Source of the DNA: Candidatus Binatia bacterium
Lineage (GTDB): Bacteria > Desulfobacterota > Binatia > UBA9968 > JAJDTQ01
Assembly: GCA_951813575.1 (NCBI GenBank)
Contig: OX638375.1
Coordinates: 558,001 to 622,000, forward strand
Direction: 5' to 3'
Length of the DNA: 64,000 bases
The notes under the pieces were generated by a model that worked only from the letters and a program-made list of their open reading frames with translations, searched no databases and was not told the origin of the DNA. Below are positions 50,528-58,942 of this stretch, in pieces. Within the stretch, counting starts at the first letter, position 1; the number at the start of each line of letters is the position of its first letter. A program made the translations under genes and the position numbers.

Positions 50528-50557
50528 CTAGTAACCGGCCCGGGGATTCGGTGTCAA
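50528..50557 (-). promoter_or_regulatory. Candidate promoter for the tandem amidohydrolases
   Basis: On the minus strand TTGACA (50557-50552), 18-base spacer, TACTAG (50533-50528, three of six). Start would be near 50521, leaving a leader of about 60 bases before the ATG at 50460. Confidence 0.28.
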
Positions 50558-50601
50558 GAAGTGCGGGGCCGCGCCGGCGTCGGCGCGCATGCGGCAACCC
50601 G

Positions 50602-51360
50602 GTGCGAAATATCCTGATCATCACCCTCATCGTCCTCTTGCTCGCGCTCGTCTCGGCGTTCGTCGTCAGCGCATCCGGAGCGTGGAACAAGGACTGGCGC
50701 ACCGCCAGCCGCGAGAGCTCGGGCATCGCCCCGGACCCCGCCCGCACGCCGGAGGCCGTGGTGCAGCTCTATGCCGCGCGGGCGTTCAACTGGCGCGGCA
50801 TCTTCGGCGTGCACACGTGGATCGCCACGAAGGAACCCGAGGCGTCCGCTTACGTGGTCTACCAGGTGGTGGGCTGGCGCTTGTACCGCGGACTGCCCGT
50901 GGTGGTGGTGCAGGAAGACATTCCCGACCGGCTGTGGTTCGACAGCCGTCCCAAGATCATGGCGGATCTCCGGGGAGCGGCGGCCGAGCGCGCGATTCCG
51001 GGCATACGCGCGGCCGCCCGGAGCTACCCGTATCCGAATTCCTACCGGCTGTGGCCCGGCCCCAACAGCAACACCTTCACCGCCTACGTGGCCCGCCACG
51101 TCCCGGAGCTCGCGGCGGCGCTTCCGTCCAACGCCGTCGGCAAGGACTACCTCGACGAGGGGCAGTTCGTTGCCCGGACCCCGAGCGGCACCGGATGGCA
51201 GTTCTCCCTCTACGGCCTGCTGGGCGCGGCGGTGGGGATCCAGGAGGGGGTTGAGATCAATCTGCTCGGGCTGGTGTTCGGGCTCGACGTGGCCCGGCCC
51301 GCGCTCAAGCTTCCCCTGGTGGACCGTATCGGGGTCAGCAGGGACCTGGCGGAAGAATAG
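50602..51360 (+). CDS. DUF3750 domain protein, membrane-anchored
   Basis: 252 residues. An N-terminal hydrophobic helix (NILIITLIVLLLALVSAFVV, residues about 3-22) anchors or exports it. The rest matches DUF3750: GIAPDPARTPEAVVQLYAAR, FGVHTWIATKEP, NSYRLWPGPNSNTFTAYV and NAVGKDYLDEG. The function is unknown; the run of conserved His, Trp, Pro and Asn suggests an enzyme. GTG 50602 begins right before the helix. The EamA permease gene follows by 23 bases. Confidence 0.82.
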   Translation: MRNILIITLIVLLLALVSAFVVSASGAWNKDWRTASRESSGIAPDPARTPEAVVQLYAARAFNWRGIFGVHTWIATKEPEASAYVVYQVVGWRLYRGLPVVVVQEDIPDRLWFDSRPKIMADLRGAAAERAIPGIRAAARSYPYPNSYRLWPGPNSNTFTAYVARHVPELAAALPSNAVGKDYLDEGQFVARTPSGTGWQFSLYGLLGAAVGIQEGVEINLLGLVFGLDVARPALKLPLVDRIGVSRDLAEE

Positions 51361-51383
51361 GCGAACCCGCAGCGTCCACGTTC

Positions 51384-52241
51384 ATGTCGCCCCAATTCCT
51401 CGCCCTGGTGACCTCGTTCTTCTACGCCGGCTGCTTTCTGGCCACCCGGCGGGGACTGGTGTACTCGACGCCGAGCACCGCCGCCTACGTGGCGCTGGCC
51501 GTCAACACCACCATCCTGTGGACGATCGTCTTCCTCACCGGCGGCATTCCCGACATCCCCTGGGTGGCGACCCTCTGCTTCGTGGCCGGCGGCTGGATCC
51601 AGCTCGGCACGCGCCTGTTCGCCTATCACGGCGTGGCCCGCCTCGGCGCCAGCGTCACCAGCACCGTGCAGTCCACCAATCCCCTCTTCGGCACCGCGCT
51701 GGCCGTGCTCTTCCTGCACGAGACGGTCACACCCTTGCTGCTTTCCGGGACCGGAGCCGTGGTGCTGGGCATCGTCCTGCTTTCGTGGCACCCGCAGCAG
51801 CAGAAGACCTACCGGACGTGGGAGCTGCTCTTCCCGCTGGCCGCCGCCCTGACGGCGGGAGTGAACCACCCGATCCGCCGCTACGGGCTGACCATCGCCA
51901 ACGAGCCGCTGTTTCTCAGCGCGGTGATGGGCGCGGCCGCGCTGAGCCCGTTGCTGCTCAACCTGTTCAGCCGCCGGGCCAGGGAAAGCATCGTGTTCGA
52001 CCGGCGGGCCATGCCCTATTTCCTGGTCACGGGAGTGTTCGAGGCGGTGGGCATCTGGGCGCTGGTGGCGGCGCTGGGCATCGGCAACGTGGTGGTGGTG
52101 GGCCCCATCGTGTGCGTCGCGCCCCTGTGGGTGCTGCTGGGCACCGTGCTGTTCTCCCGGGACATCGAGCAGGTGACGCTCCGTACCGGCATCGCCACGC
52201 TGTTCGTGATCGCTGGCATCGTGGTCATCTACCTGGCGTGA
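51384..52241 (+). CDS. DMT-superfamily (EamA) permease, second copy
   Basis: 285 residues, about ten membrane helices in two EamA repeats, beginning FLALVTSFFYAGCFLATRRG. The ATG at 51384 follows the DUF3750 gene by 23 bases in the same direction. Distant from the other permease at 3849; here the second repeat starts near residue 150 (LLFPLAAALTAGVNHPIRR). Substrate unknown. Confidence 0.84.
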   Translation: MSPQFLALVTSFFYAGCFLATRRGLVYSTPSTAAYVALAVNTTILWTIVFLTGGIPDIPWVATLCFVAGGWIQLGTRLFAYHGVARLGASVTSTVQSTNPLFGTALAVLFLHETVTPLLLSGTGAVVLGIVLLSWHPQQQKTYRTWELLFPLAAALTAGVNHPIRRYGLTIANEPLFLSAVMGAAALSPLLLNLFSRRARESIVFDRRAMPYFLVTGVFEAVGIWALVAALGIGNVVVVGPIVCVAPLWVLLGTVLFSRDIEQVTLRTGIATLFVIAGIVVIYLA

Positions 52242-52289
52242 ACCGACGCGGTTTGCGCGCTCCGGTTACAGGCAGGAGCCACCGGCCGA

Positions 52290-52946
52290 CTACGCCAGCA
52301 CCTTCTCCCGGAGCCAGCCGGACAGGTCGGCGAGGCTCCGGGAGGTGATCTCGTGCCCCATGTCGTATTCGGTGTAGTCCACCGGGACCTGCAGCTTCTC
52401 GAGCAGCGTGATGGAGTGCTGGGCGCGCGCCAGCTCGATGAGCTCGTCGCGGTTGCCGTGATGCACCAGGGTCGGCAGCGAGTCCACCCGGTCGGCCACG
52501 CCCAGAGCGCTCAGCGTGCCCTCCCGCAGCCACGAGCTCAGGATGCACATGCCCGCGAAACGGTCCGGTTCGGGAAGTCCGAGGCTGTAGGCCATGCCGC
52601 CGCCCTGGCTGAAACCCAGCAGGGCGAGCTTGCGGACTCCCAGGGGATAGCGCTCGGCGCACTGGTCCACGAACGTCCGGAGCCGGTCGCGTGCGGAGAG
52701 GAAGGCGGCGGTGTCGATGTCGCCGCCCAGGGACATGGGGAACCAGGCGTAGCCGGTCATGCCCGGACCCAATTCCACTTCCAGCGGCGCCTGCGGACAG
52801 ATGACCCGGAACACGCCGCCGCACAGATGTGGCGCCAGGCCCAGCAGGTCCATGGCGTTGGCGCCCCGGCCGTGCAGCGCCAGGATCGTCGGATGAGGCC
52901 CCTCTCCCTCGGGTTCGTACACGCAGTGAAGCAGTTCCATGCTCAC
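52290..52946 (-). CDS. Alpha/beta hydrolase, carboxylesterase/phospholipase type
   Basis: 218 residues. Ser nucleophile in LGFSQGGGMA, Asp in HHGNRDELI and His in DMGHEITSR make a full triad, in the layout of the small acyl-protein-thioesterase/YpfH-like esterases, with the oxyanion loop LALHGRGAN. GTG 52946 overlaps the stop of the epimerase gene by four bases; an ATG two codons in is possible. Probably cleaves small esters. Confidence 0.82.
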   Translation of the reverse strand: MSMELLHCVYEPEGEGPHPTILALHGRGANAMDLLGLAPHLCGGVFRVICPQAPLEVELGPGMTGYAWFPMSLGGDIDTAAFLSARDRLRTFVDQCAERYPLGVRKLALLGFSQGGGMAYSLGLPEPDRFAGMCILSSWLREGTLSALGVADRVDSLPTLVHHGNRDELIELARAQHSITLLEKLQVPVDYTEYDMGHEITSRSLADLSGWLREKVLA

Positions 52947-53890
52947 TCCATGACCGCCCGCAGGTCCTGGACGTAGTCCTCGAACGCCGCGTCCATGGTG
53001 TATTGCGGCTCCCAGCCCAGGTATTGCTTGGCCCTGGATATATCCAGCGGCGAGCTGGCGGACACCGCCGGCGGGCTGCCGGGAATCACTTCCACCTCCA
53101 GCTTGGGGAACTGCCGCTCCGCCGCGGCCACGAGGTCGTCGAAGGTCGTCACTGCGCCGACGCCGATGTTGAAGGTGGTCTTCTCGGGCATCGCCACCGT
53201 GGCCGCCAGATCCACGGCCCGTCCCATGTCCTTGGCGTAGACGTACTCGAAGGTCATGGTCTGGGCCTGGGGGATCCTCGCCACCTCGCCGCGGATGCCC
53301 GCCTCCAGCAGCATCTGCACCTTCTCGCCGCCGCCGGAGCCGCCCCAGAAGTGCCCGAGCCCGTAGGCGTTGGCCAGCCGCAGCGTCAGCAGCTCGAAGC
53401 CGTAAAGCCGCTGGTACGCCTCGGCCATCAACTCCTTGGTGGCCTTGGAGTTGCCGTAGCCGGCGCCCGGGCCCCGGGGCATATCCTCGTGGGTGGGTTC
53501 ATTGGTGGCACGCCGCCGGTCATAGGCGCCGAAGGTGCTGATCAGCACGAAACGCTTGACCCCGGTGAGCCGCGCGGCCTCCAGCACGTTGATGGTCCCC
53601 ATCACGTTGATCTGGAGGCCGCTGTAGAGCGACTCCTCCACCCGCCCGCCGATGAGCCCGGCGGTGTGGACCACGGTCTCCGGCCGGTAGCGCTGCATCG
53701 CCTCGGTCAGCGCCGGCAGGTCCCGGATGTCCTTCTGCACCACCTCCACGTCCGCCGTCCCGAGCTTCCGGTGCAAATACTCCGTGCGCGGCATGAAGTC
53801 GTAGAAGACCAGCTTCTCGCCGCGCTTCAGAGCGTGTTGCGCGTACGATGTGCCGACGAGGCCCACTCCGGTCACCAGTGTTGTTCCCAT
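52943..53890 (-). CDS. NAD-dependent epimerase/dehydratase (extended SDR)
   Basis: 315 residues. NAD loop VTGVGLVGTSYA at residues 6-17 and the YxxxK pair in GYGNSKATKE. The usual TGGAGFIG is changed to TGVGLVG. Family members act on nucleotide sugars or other alcohols; without a sugar cluster nearby the role is open. ATG 53890 has GGGAG ten bases upstream. Coupled to the esterase by a GTGA overlap. Confidence 0.82.
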   Translation of the reverse strand: MGTTLVTGVGLVGTSYAQHALKRGEKLVFYDFMPRTEYLHRKLGTADVEVVQKDIRDLPALTEAMQRYRPETVVHTAGLIGGRVEESLYSGLQINVMGTINVLEAARLTGVKRFVLISTFGAYDRRRATNEPTHEDMPRGPGAGYGNSKATKELMAEAYQRLYGFELLTLRLANAYGLGHFWGGSGGGEKVQMLLEAGIRGEVARIPQAQTMTFEYVYAKDMGRAVDLAATVAMPEKTTFNIGVGAVTTFDDLVAAAERQFPKLEVEVIPGSPPAVSASSPLDISRAKQYLGWEPQYTMDAAFEDYVQDLRAVME

Positions 53891-54042
53891 GATCGCCTGT
53901 CTCCCTTGAATGAATTCCCGGATTGTGCGGCTATCCGGCTACCGGTGAACATCCATAGCCGACTTGGGTTTCATCGGCAACCGGGGCCGGCGCCGTCCGC
54001 CCCATATTGACTCGCCCGGACCCAAGCCGGTATTGTCGAACG

Positions 54043-54594
54043 GTGAGAATCACCGAAGCGATATTCATCACGTTTCTGTTGATTTCACCCGCAAACCTCA
54101 TGGCCGATCAGACAGACCCACGGCTGGATGTCCTCTTCAACCGGCTACAGACCACCGACGACGCCAGCGATGCGGCCGCGGCGTCCCAACTGATATGGGC
54201 CATCTGGCATCAGTCCGACGACGACCGGCTGAACGAGCTCATGCGGCGGGGCCTGGCGCAGATGTCCACCGGCGAGTACGCCGATGCCGTGGCCACCTTC
54301 AGCGAAATGATCCAGCTCGACGCCGGATTCGCCGAAGCGTGGAACAAACGGGCCACGGTCTACTATCTGATGGGGGAATACGGCTCGTCGGTGAAAGACA
54401 TCGATCGCACCCTCGAGCTGGAGCCGCGCCACTTCGGCGCGCTCTCCGGCCTGGGCCTGATCATGATGGCGCTGGAGAACGAGGAAGCCGCCATCGCGGC
54501 CTTCGAGGCAACCCTGGCCGTCAACCCCTTCGCCGCCGGCGCGGAGCAGAACCTCGAGGCGCTGCGGGCGCTACAGAAAAAGCGTTCGCTTTAG
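54043..54594 (+). CDS. TPR-repeat protein, probably exported
   Basis: 183 residues. An N-terminal hydrophobic run (AIFITFLLISPANLMA) looks like a signal peptide. Then come about three tetratricopeptide repeats: RLNELMRRGLAQMSTGEYAD, AGFAEAWNKRATVYYLMGEY, and a third at RHFGALSGLGLIMMALEN. TPR arrays hold protein partners. GTG 54043 was chosen over the TTG at 54007 since it gives a normal signal sequence. Convergent with the next gene, only three bases between stops. Confidence 0.78.
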   Translation: MRITEAIFITFLLISPANLMADQTDPRLDVLFNRLQTTDDASDAAAASQLIWAIWHQSDDDRLNELMRRGLAQMSTGEYADAVATFSEMIQLDAGFAEAWNKRATVYYLMGEYGSSVKDIDRTLELEPRHFGALSGLGLIMMALENEEAAIAAFEATLAVNPFAAGAEQNLEALRALQKKRSL

Positions 54595-54597
54595 AGT

Positions 54598-55677
54598 CTA
54601 CCCCCTGAGCCGCGGCATCACGCTCTCCGCCAGCATTTCGATGGCTTCTTCGTAGTCCGGGCCGAGCTTGGCGAAGGCGATCTCGTCGAACCCCATCTCC
54701 CGGGCCTGCCCGGCCAGTTCCACCACCTGCTCGGCCACCTCGACCGGGGTGCCGGCGACGTAGTAGGACAGCACCATCTGCTCGGTCACGAGGCTCGCGG
54801 CTTCCTCGATGGTGGCGCCCTGGGCGAAGGCGTCCTTCAGGTCGAGCACCTTCCGCCGTTCCACGCCGAGCCGGGCGTACTCCTCGGGGGTGAACCCGAG
54901 GGACTCCCACTGGGGAATCGAGTGGGCCACCTGGCGTTTGGGAAACTCGAGGGCCGCGTCCCGGTCGCGGGAAACCGAGACGTTGAGCTCCACCATCTTG
55001 CGCAGGGTCTTGTCGGGATCGACGCTGCGGGCGCCGGCCTCGGCCATTTCGTGCATTCCCTTGAGCCGGCCCGCCCGCAGCATGGGAATGAAGGTCCCCG
55101 AGCTGATCAGGCCGTCCATCACCTGGCCGCCCATGCGCAGCGAACGGGGGCCGTTGCCGCCCGAATAGATCACCACCGGAGACCCGGGCGAGAACGCCAG
55201 CTCGAACTTGCCGGCGGGATTGAAGTGGAAGTGCTCGCACAGCACCGGGAAGTCCCGGTAAACAACGCGCTCGCCGGCCAGCGCCCGCGACACGAACACG
55301 GCCAGCTCCCGGACCAGCGCCAGGGGCCTGTGCATGGCCACGTGCTGCGGGGTCTGGGTGAGAGAGCCGCGCGCCAGCCCGAAGCCTACCTCGCGCCCTT
55401 CGCTCAGCTCGGACAGGGTCGCCAGCGAGTCCACCACCTCCACCGGGTGGTGGAAATAGGGCACCAGCACGGCCGTGCCGACGCCGATGGGGACGCGCGC
55501 GGCGATGGCCGAGAGCACCACCACCTGGCTCCGGTAGCGCGCGTTGTCGTTCAGCCAGATCCGCTGGAAGCCGCGTTCGTGGGCGAGCGCGGCCAGCTCC
55601 ACGAACTGGTTGACCGTGTAGTGGTTCGCCAGATGGGTGACGAACTGGAGGCTCAGCCTGCCGTCAAATGACGCCAT
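54598..55677 (-). CDS. LLM-class flavin-dependent oxidoreductase (tandem copy 2)
   Basis: 359 residues, luciferase-like barrel. Motifs include HERGFQRIWLNDNARYRSQVVVL, GREVGFGLARG and IYSGGNGPRSLRMGG; the last part, EIAFAKLGPDYEEAI, is shared with the neighbour. By eye about three quarters identical to 55703-56782 and the same length, so a fairly recent tandem duplication. Substrate and cofactor (F420 or FMN) are unknown. Confidence 0.85.
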   Translation of the reverse strand: MASFDGRLSLQFVTHLANHYTVNQFVELAALAHERGFQRIWLNDNARYRSQVVVLSAIAARVPIGVGTAVLVPYFHHPVEVVDSLATLSELSEGREVGFGLARGSLTQTPQHVAMHRPLALVRELAVFVSRALAGERVVYRDFPVLCEHFHFNPAGKFELAFSPGSPVVIYSGGNGPRSLRMGGQVMDGLISSGTFIPMLRAGRLKGMHEMAEAGARSVDPDKTLRKMVELNVSVSRDRDAALEFPKRQVAHSIPQWESLGFTPEEYARLGVERRKVLDLKDAFAQGATIEEAASLVTEQMVLSYYVAGTPVEVAEQVVELAGQAREMGFDEIAFAKLGPDYEEAIEMLAESVMPRLRG

Positions 55678-55702
55678 GGGGATGCGTTCTCTCCGCCGTG
55701 TC

Positions 55703-56782
55703 CTACCCCTTCAACCGCGGCATCACGCTGTCCGCGAGCATGTTGATGGCTTCTTCGTAGTCCGGGCCGAGCTTGGCGAAAGCGATCTCGTCGTAGCCCA
55801 GGTCCTGGGCCTGTTGCGAGAGCTCGACGATCTGGTCCGCCACCTCCTCCGGGCGCCCGGCGACGTAGTAGTTCAGCACCATCTCCTCGGTCACCATCTT
55901 GGCGGCCTCCTCGATGGTGATCCCTTGTGCGAACGCCTCCTTGAGCTCCAGCACCTTCTCCCGCTCCACCCCCAGGCGGTCGTACTCCTCCGGGGTGAAC
56001 TTCAACGCTTCCCATTGCAGGATCGAATGGGACACCTGGCGCTTGGGGAACTCGATGGCCGCGTCACGGTCCCGGGAAACCGAGACGTTGAGCTCCACCA
56101 TCTTGCGCAGTTTCTTCTTGGGATCCGCGCTGCGGGCGCCGGCCTCGGCCATCTCGTGCATCTCCTTCAACCGGCCCGCCCGCAGCATGGGGATGAACGT
56201 CCCGGAGCTGATGAGCCCATCCATGACCCTGCCGCCCATGCGCAGCGACTGGGGACCGTTGCCCCCGGTATAGATCACCACCGGGGACCTGGGCTTGAAC
56301 GCCAGCTCGAAGCTGTTCGCGGAGTTGAGGTGGAAGTACTCGCAGAGCACGGGGAAGTCGCCGTACGGGACGCGCGCGCCGGCCAGCGCCCGCTTTGCGA
56401 ACACGGCCAGCTCCCGCACCAGCGCAATGGGCCGGTGCACCTCCACGTTCTGGGGGGTTTGCGCCAGATCGCCCCGGGCCAGCCCGAAACCGATCTCTCG
56501 CCCTTCGGTCAACTCGGACAGGGCCGCCAGCGAGTCCACCACCTCGATGGGATGGTGAAGATACGGCACCAGGATCGCCGTGCCGATGCCGATGGGTACG
56601 CGGGCCGCGATGGCGGAAAGCACCACCACCTGACTGCGGTACCGTGCGTTGTCGTTGACCCAGATGCGCTCGAACCCGCGCCGGTGCGCCAGGCCGGCCA
56701 GATCCACGAGCTGGTTCACCGTGTACTGGTTCGCCAGGTGGATAACGAATTGAAGCCCGAGCTTGCCCTTGAATGCCGCCAT
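55703..56782 (-). CDS. LLM-class flavin-dependent oxidoreductase (tandem copy 1)
   Basis: 359 residues, paralogue of the previous entry and the promoter-proximal one. GREIGFGLARGD, GGNGPQSLRMGG and EIAFAKLGPDYEEAI match it closely. ATG 56782 follows GGGAGGGTT, a strong but close ribosome site; the frame is open to 56824. The pair is divergent from uppP with 245 bases between, where transcription of both directions must start. Confidence 0.85.
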   Translation of the reverse strand: MAAFKGKLGLQFVIHLANQYTVNQLVDLAGLAHRRGFERIWVNDNARYRSQVVVLSAIAARVPIGIGTAILVPYLHHPIEVVDSLAALSELTEGREIGFGLARGDLAQTPQNVEVHRPIALVRELAVFAKRALAGARVPYGDFPVLCEYFHLNSANSFELAFKPRSPVVIYTGGNGPQSLRMGGRVMDGLISSGTFIPMLRAGRLKEMHEMAEAGARSADPKKKLRKMVELNVSVSRDRDAAIEFPKRQVSHSILQWEALKFTPEEYDRLGVEREKVLELKEAFAQGITIEEAAKMVTEEMVLNYYVAGRPEEVADQIVELSQQAQDLGYDEIAFAKLGPDYEEAINMLADSVMPRLKG

Positions 56783-57027
56783 AACCCTCCCCCGTGAGTC
56801 GTCCCGGTGTTCAAACCCATCCATTGTTGTTCTTCTTCACGAGTCACGTCAAACAGGTGTCTTGTCCGCGGCCGCGGTGCCGGAAGGGAAGGAAGGCGGC
56901 CGGGGACGCGGGAGGAGGGGTCCGTCCCCGACCGTGTTGAGGGGTTGCTGGCAGCAATTTCGTCGCTATCATCCGAGAATTTCATTTGTGTTAAGTTGGC
57001 TTGAACGTCCAGAGAAAGTGAGGAATC

Positions 57028-57828
57028 GTGACCCCTACCCTGACGCTCGCGGCTCTCGGACTGCTGCAGGGGCTTACCGAGTTTCTCCCGGTCAGCAGCT
57101 CCGGCCATCTGGTCATCCTCCAGGCCTGGCTTCCGGGGTTCCAGGAACCGGGGGTGCTGTTCCATTCCACCGTGCACCTGGCGACCCTCGGCGCCGTGCT
57201 CGTGTACTTCCGGCGGGACGTGACCGCGCTCGGCCAGGCCACGGTCCGGCCGTCGCGAGCAGACCCCGCCACGGTCCGTCTCCTGTGGCTTGTCATCATC
57301 GGCACGGTTCCCACGGCGCTGATCGGCTTCTTCCTCAAGGAGTTGCTCGAAGACCTCTTCACCAGCGTTCCCACCGCCGCGAGCATGCTCCTGGTGACCG
57401 GAGCCCTGCTCCTCGCCACGGACCGTGCCGGCGAACGGACCGGCGGCATCGAGAGGATGAGCCTCACTCGAGCCGTGATCATCGGGGTCGTCCAGGGCGC
57501 GGCCATCATCCCTGGCATCTCCCGGTCGGGCGCCACCGTGGCCGCCGGCGTGTTCTGCGGGCTCGAGCGCGGGCTCGCCCTGCGCTATTCCTTCCTGCTC
57601 TCGATCCCCGCCATTCTGGGAGCCTTCGTGTTGCAGTTGGCCACACACGGGCTCGACGGCGCGCTGGCGGTGAACAAGCTCGGCTACGGGTCGGCTTTCG
57701 TCGCCGCCTTCGCGCTGGGCTACGTCAGCATCGGCGTGCTGTTGAAGGTGCTGCTCTCACGCAGGCTCACATGGTTCGCCTGCTACTGCTGGGGCCTGGG
57801 ACTGGCGGTGCTGGCGGCTACGTACTAG
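57028..57828 (+). CDS. uppP: Undecaprenyl-diphosphatase (BacA family)
   Basis: Removes a phosphate from undecaprenyl diphosphate to recycle the lipid carrier for wall and polysaccharide synthesis. 266 residues, about eight membrane helices. The active-site motifs are QGLTEFLPVSSSGHL near residue 15 and IIPGISRSGATVA near 165. The GTG start has GAGGAA five bases upstream. A large inverted repeat lies just after the stop. Confidence 0.95.
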   Translation: MTPTLTLAALGLLQGLTEFLPVSSSGHLVILQAWLPGFQEPGVLFHSTVHLATLGAVLVYFRRDVTALGQATVRPSRADPATVRLLWLVIIGTVPTALIGFFLKELLEDLFTSVPTAASMLLVTGALLLATDRAGERTGGIERMSLTRAVIIGVVQGAAIIPGISRSGATVAAGVFCGLERGLALRYSFLLSIPAILGAFVLQLATHGLDGALAVNKLGYGSAFVAAFALGYVSIGVLLKVLLSRRLTWFACYCWGLGLAVLAATY

Positions 57829-57831
57829 GTA

Positions 57832-57922
57832 GCGCCCTTCGACTTCGCGACGCCACGCTCAGGACGAACGGAGAAAGGCTATCACAACCGTTCGTCCTGA
57901 GCGTAGCGAAGTCGAAGGGCGC
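57832..57922. repeat. Large inverted repeat, TTCGTCCTGAGC family
   Basis: Arms at 57832-57871 and 57888-57922 pair over about 34 of 35 bases, apart from a 5-base insert in the left arm. The unit GTTCGTCCTGAGCGTAGCG and its complement CCTTCGACTTCGC make up a repeat that is very widespread in environmental bacteria. Placed between the convergent uppP and LLM genes, the hairpin could end both transcripts. It does not encode a protein although open frames cross it. Confidence 0.88.
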
Positions 57923-57956
57923 CGTTTGAATTCTCGGACAGGCTCCTGGAGCCCTC

Positions 57957-58829
57957 CTAGAGCCCTTTGGCCTGCTCCAGGAAGGGCTCGAGCCGCTGGA
58001 CGGCGGTGACGCCGTTTCCGGTGACCGCATCCAACCGCAACACGATGCGCCGCATCCCCGCGGCCCGGTACCGGCCCATGTCGTCCAGCGTGGGGAAACC
58101 GCCGGCGTTCGGCGTCAGCAGTACGGAGAACTCGATCTTTTCGGGGTTCCGTCCAATTTCGCGCGCGGCGCGGCGCACGCTGGCCACGGCGTCGGCGGCC
58201 TGGTCCACCGGAAGATCGCCCGGGCACCAGCCGTTGGCGTAGCGGGCCACCCGGGCCGGCGCGTAGCGGGGATCGTGAATCCCCAGGTACACCGGGGGAT
58301 GGGGCTTCTGCACCGGCTTGGGGAACACCCGGACGGGCGGGAAACGGACGAATTCGCCGTCATAGGCGGCTTCATCCCGGGTCCACAGCGCCTTCAGCGC
58401 CTCGACCCCCTCGCGCAGCATCCGCCAACGGCGCTTGAACGGTACGCCCAGGATCTCGGCTTCTTCCGGGAACCAGCCGGCGCCCACGCCCATGATGAAC
58501 CGGCCGCCGCTGTGGAGATCCAGTGTGGCGGCCGCCTTGGCCGTGGCGATGACGTTGCGTTGCGGCAGGATGCAGATGCCGGTGGCCACGCGCAGGCGCT
58601 CCGTGGCCTGGGCGGCCATGGCCGCGCCGATGAAGGGATCGGGCAGGTGGGCGAAGGACTCGGGGACGCTCCCGTCGGGCGTGCGCTTGTACCGGGATTC
58701 GTAGTGCACCGGAATGAGCATGTGCTCCGGGAACCACAGGGACTCGAAGCCCAGCCCCTCCGCCTCCCTGGCGATGTCGCCTACCGGACCCGACTGCTCC
58801 GTCGAAAAGAGGGAAAGACCCAGCTCCAT
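57957..58829 (-). CDS. LLM-class oxidoreductase, probably F420-dependent
   Basis: 290 residues, luciferase-like TIM barrel of the TIGR03619 F420 type: LGFESLWFPEHMLIPV, RLRVATGICILPQRNV, GRFIMGVGAGWFPEEAEI and KPHPPVYLGIHD. It differs from the tandem LLM pair and is nearer to the 19109-20050 gene. No F420 synthesis gene is in the window. Divergent from the 58943 hydrolase with 113 bases between. Confidence 0.84.
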   Translation of the reverse strand: MELGLSLFSTEQSGPVGDIAREAEGLGFESLWFPEHMLIPVHYESRYKRTPDGSVPESFAHLPDPFIGAAMAAQATERLRVATGICILPQRNVIATAKAAATLDLHSGGRFIMGVGAGWFPEEAEILGVPFKRRWRMLREGVEALKALWTRDEAAYDGEFVRFPPVRVFPKPVQKPHPPVYLGIHDPRYAPARVARYANGWCPGDLPVDQAADAVASVRRAAREIGRNPEKIEFSVLLTPNAGGFPTLDDMGRYRAAGMRRIVLRLDAVTGNGVTAVQRLEPFLEQAKGL

Positions 58830-58942
58830 GATGCATCCCGCCTCTACGTTCGTTGTCTTCCGTTGCCGTAACCGCTATATCGCAGCCTGACCGAAGCGGC
58901 CCCACGGGCCGCGCGGACCGTATTCCGTCACAGGAGAATAAC

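Noticed and set aside
49288-51360. 690-codon plus-strand frame
   Set aside because: Only the last 252 codons (from GTG 50602) are a real protein (DUF3750). The rest is antisense to an amidohydrolase gene.
57832-57922. Possible CRISPR-like or coding repeat
   Set aside because: Only two arms in inverse orientation, not direct repeats with spacers; peptides read from it are known artefacts of this extragenic repeat.
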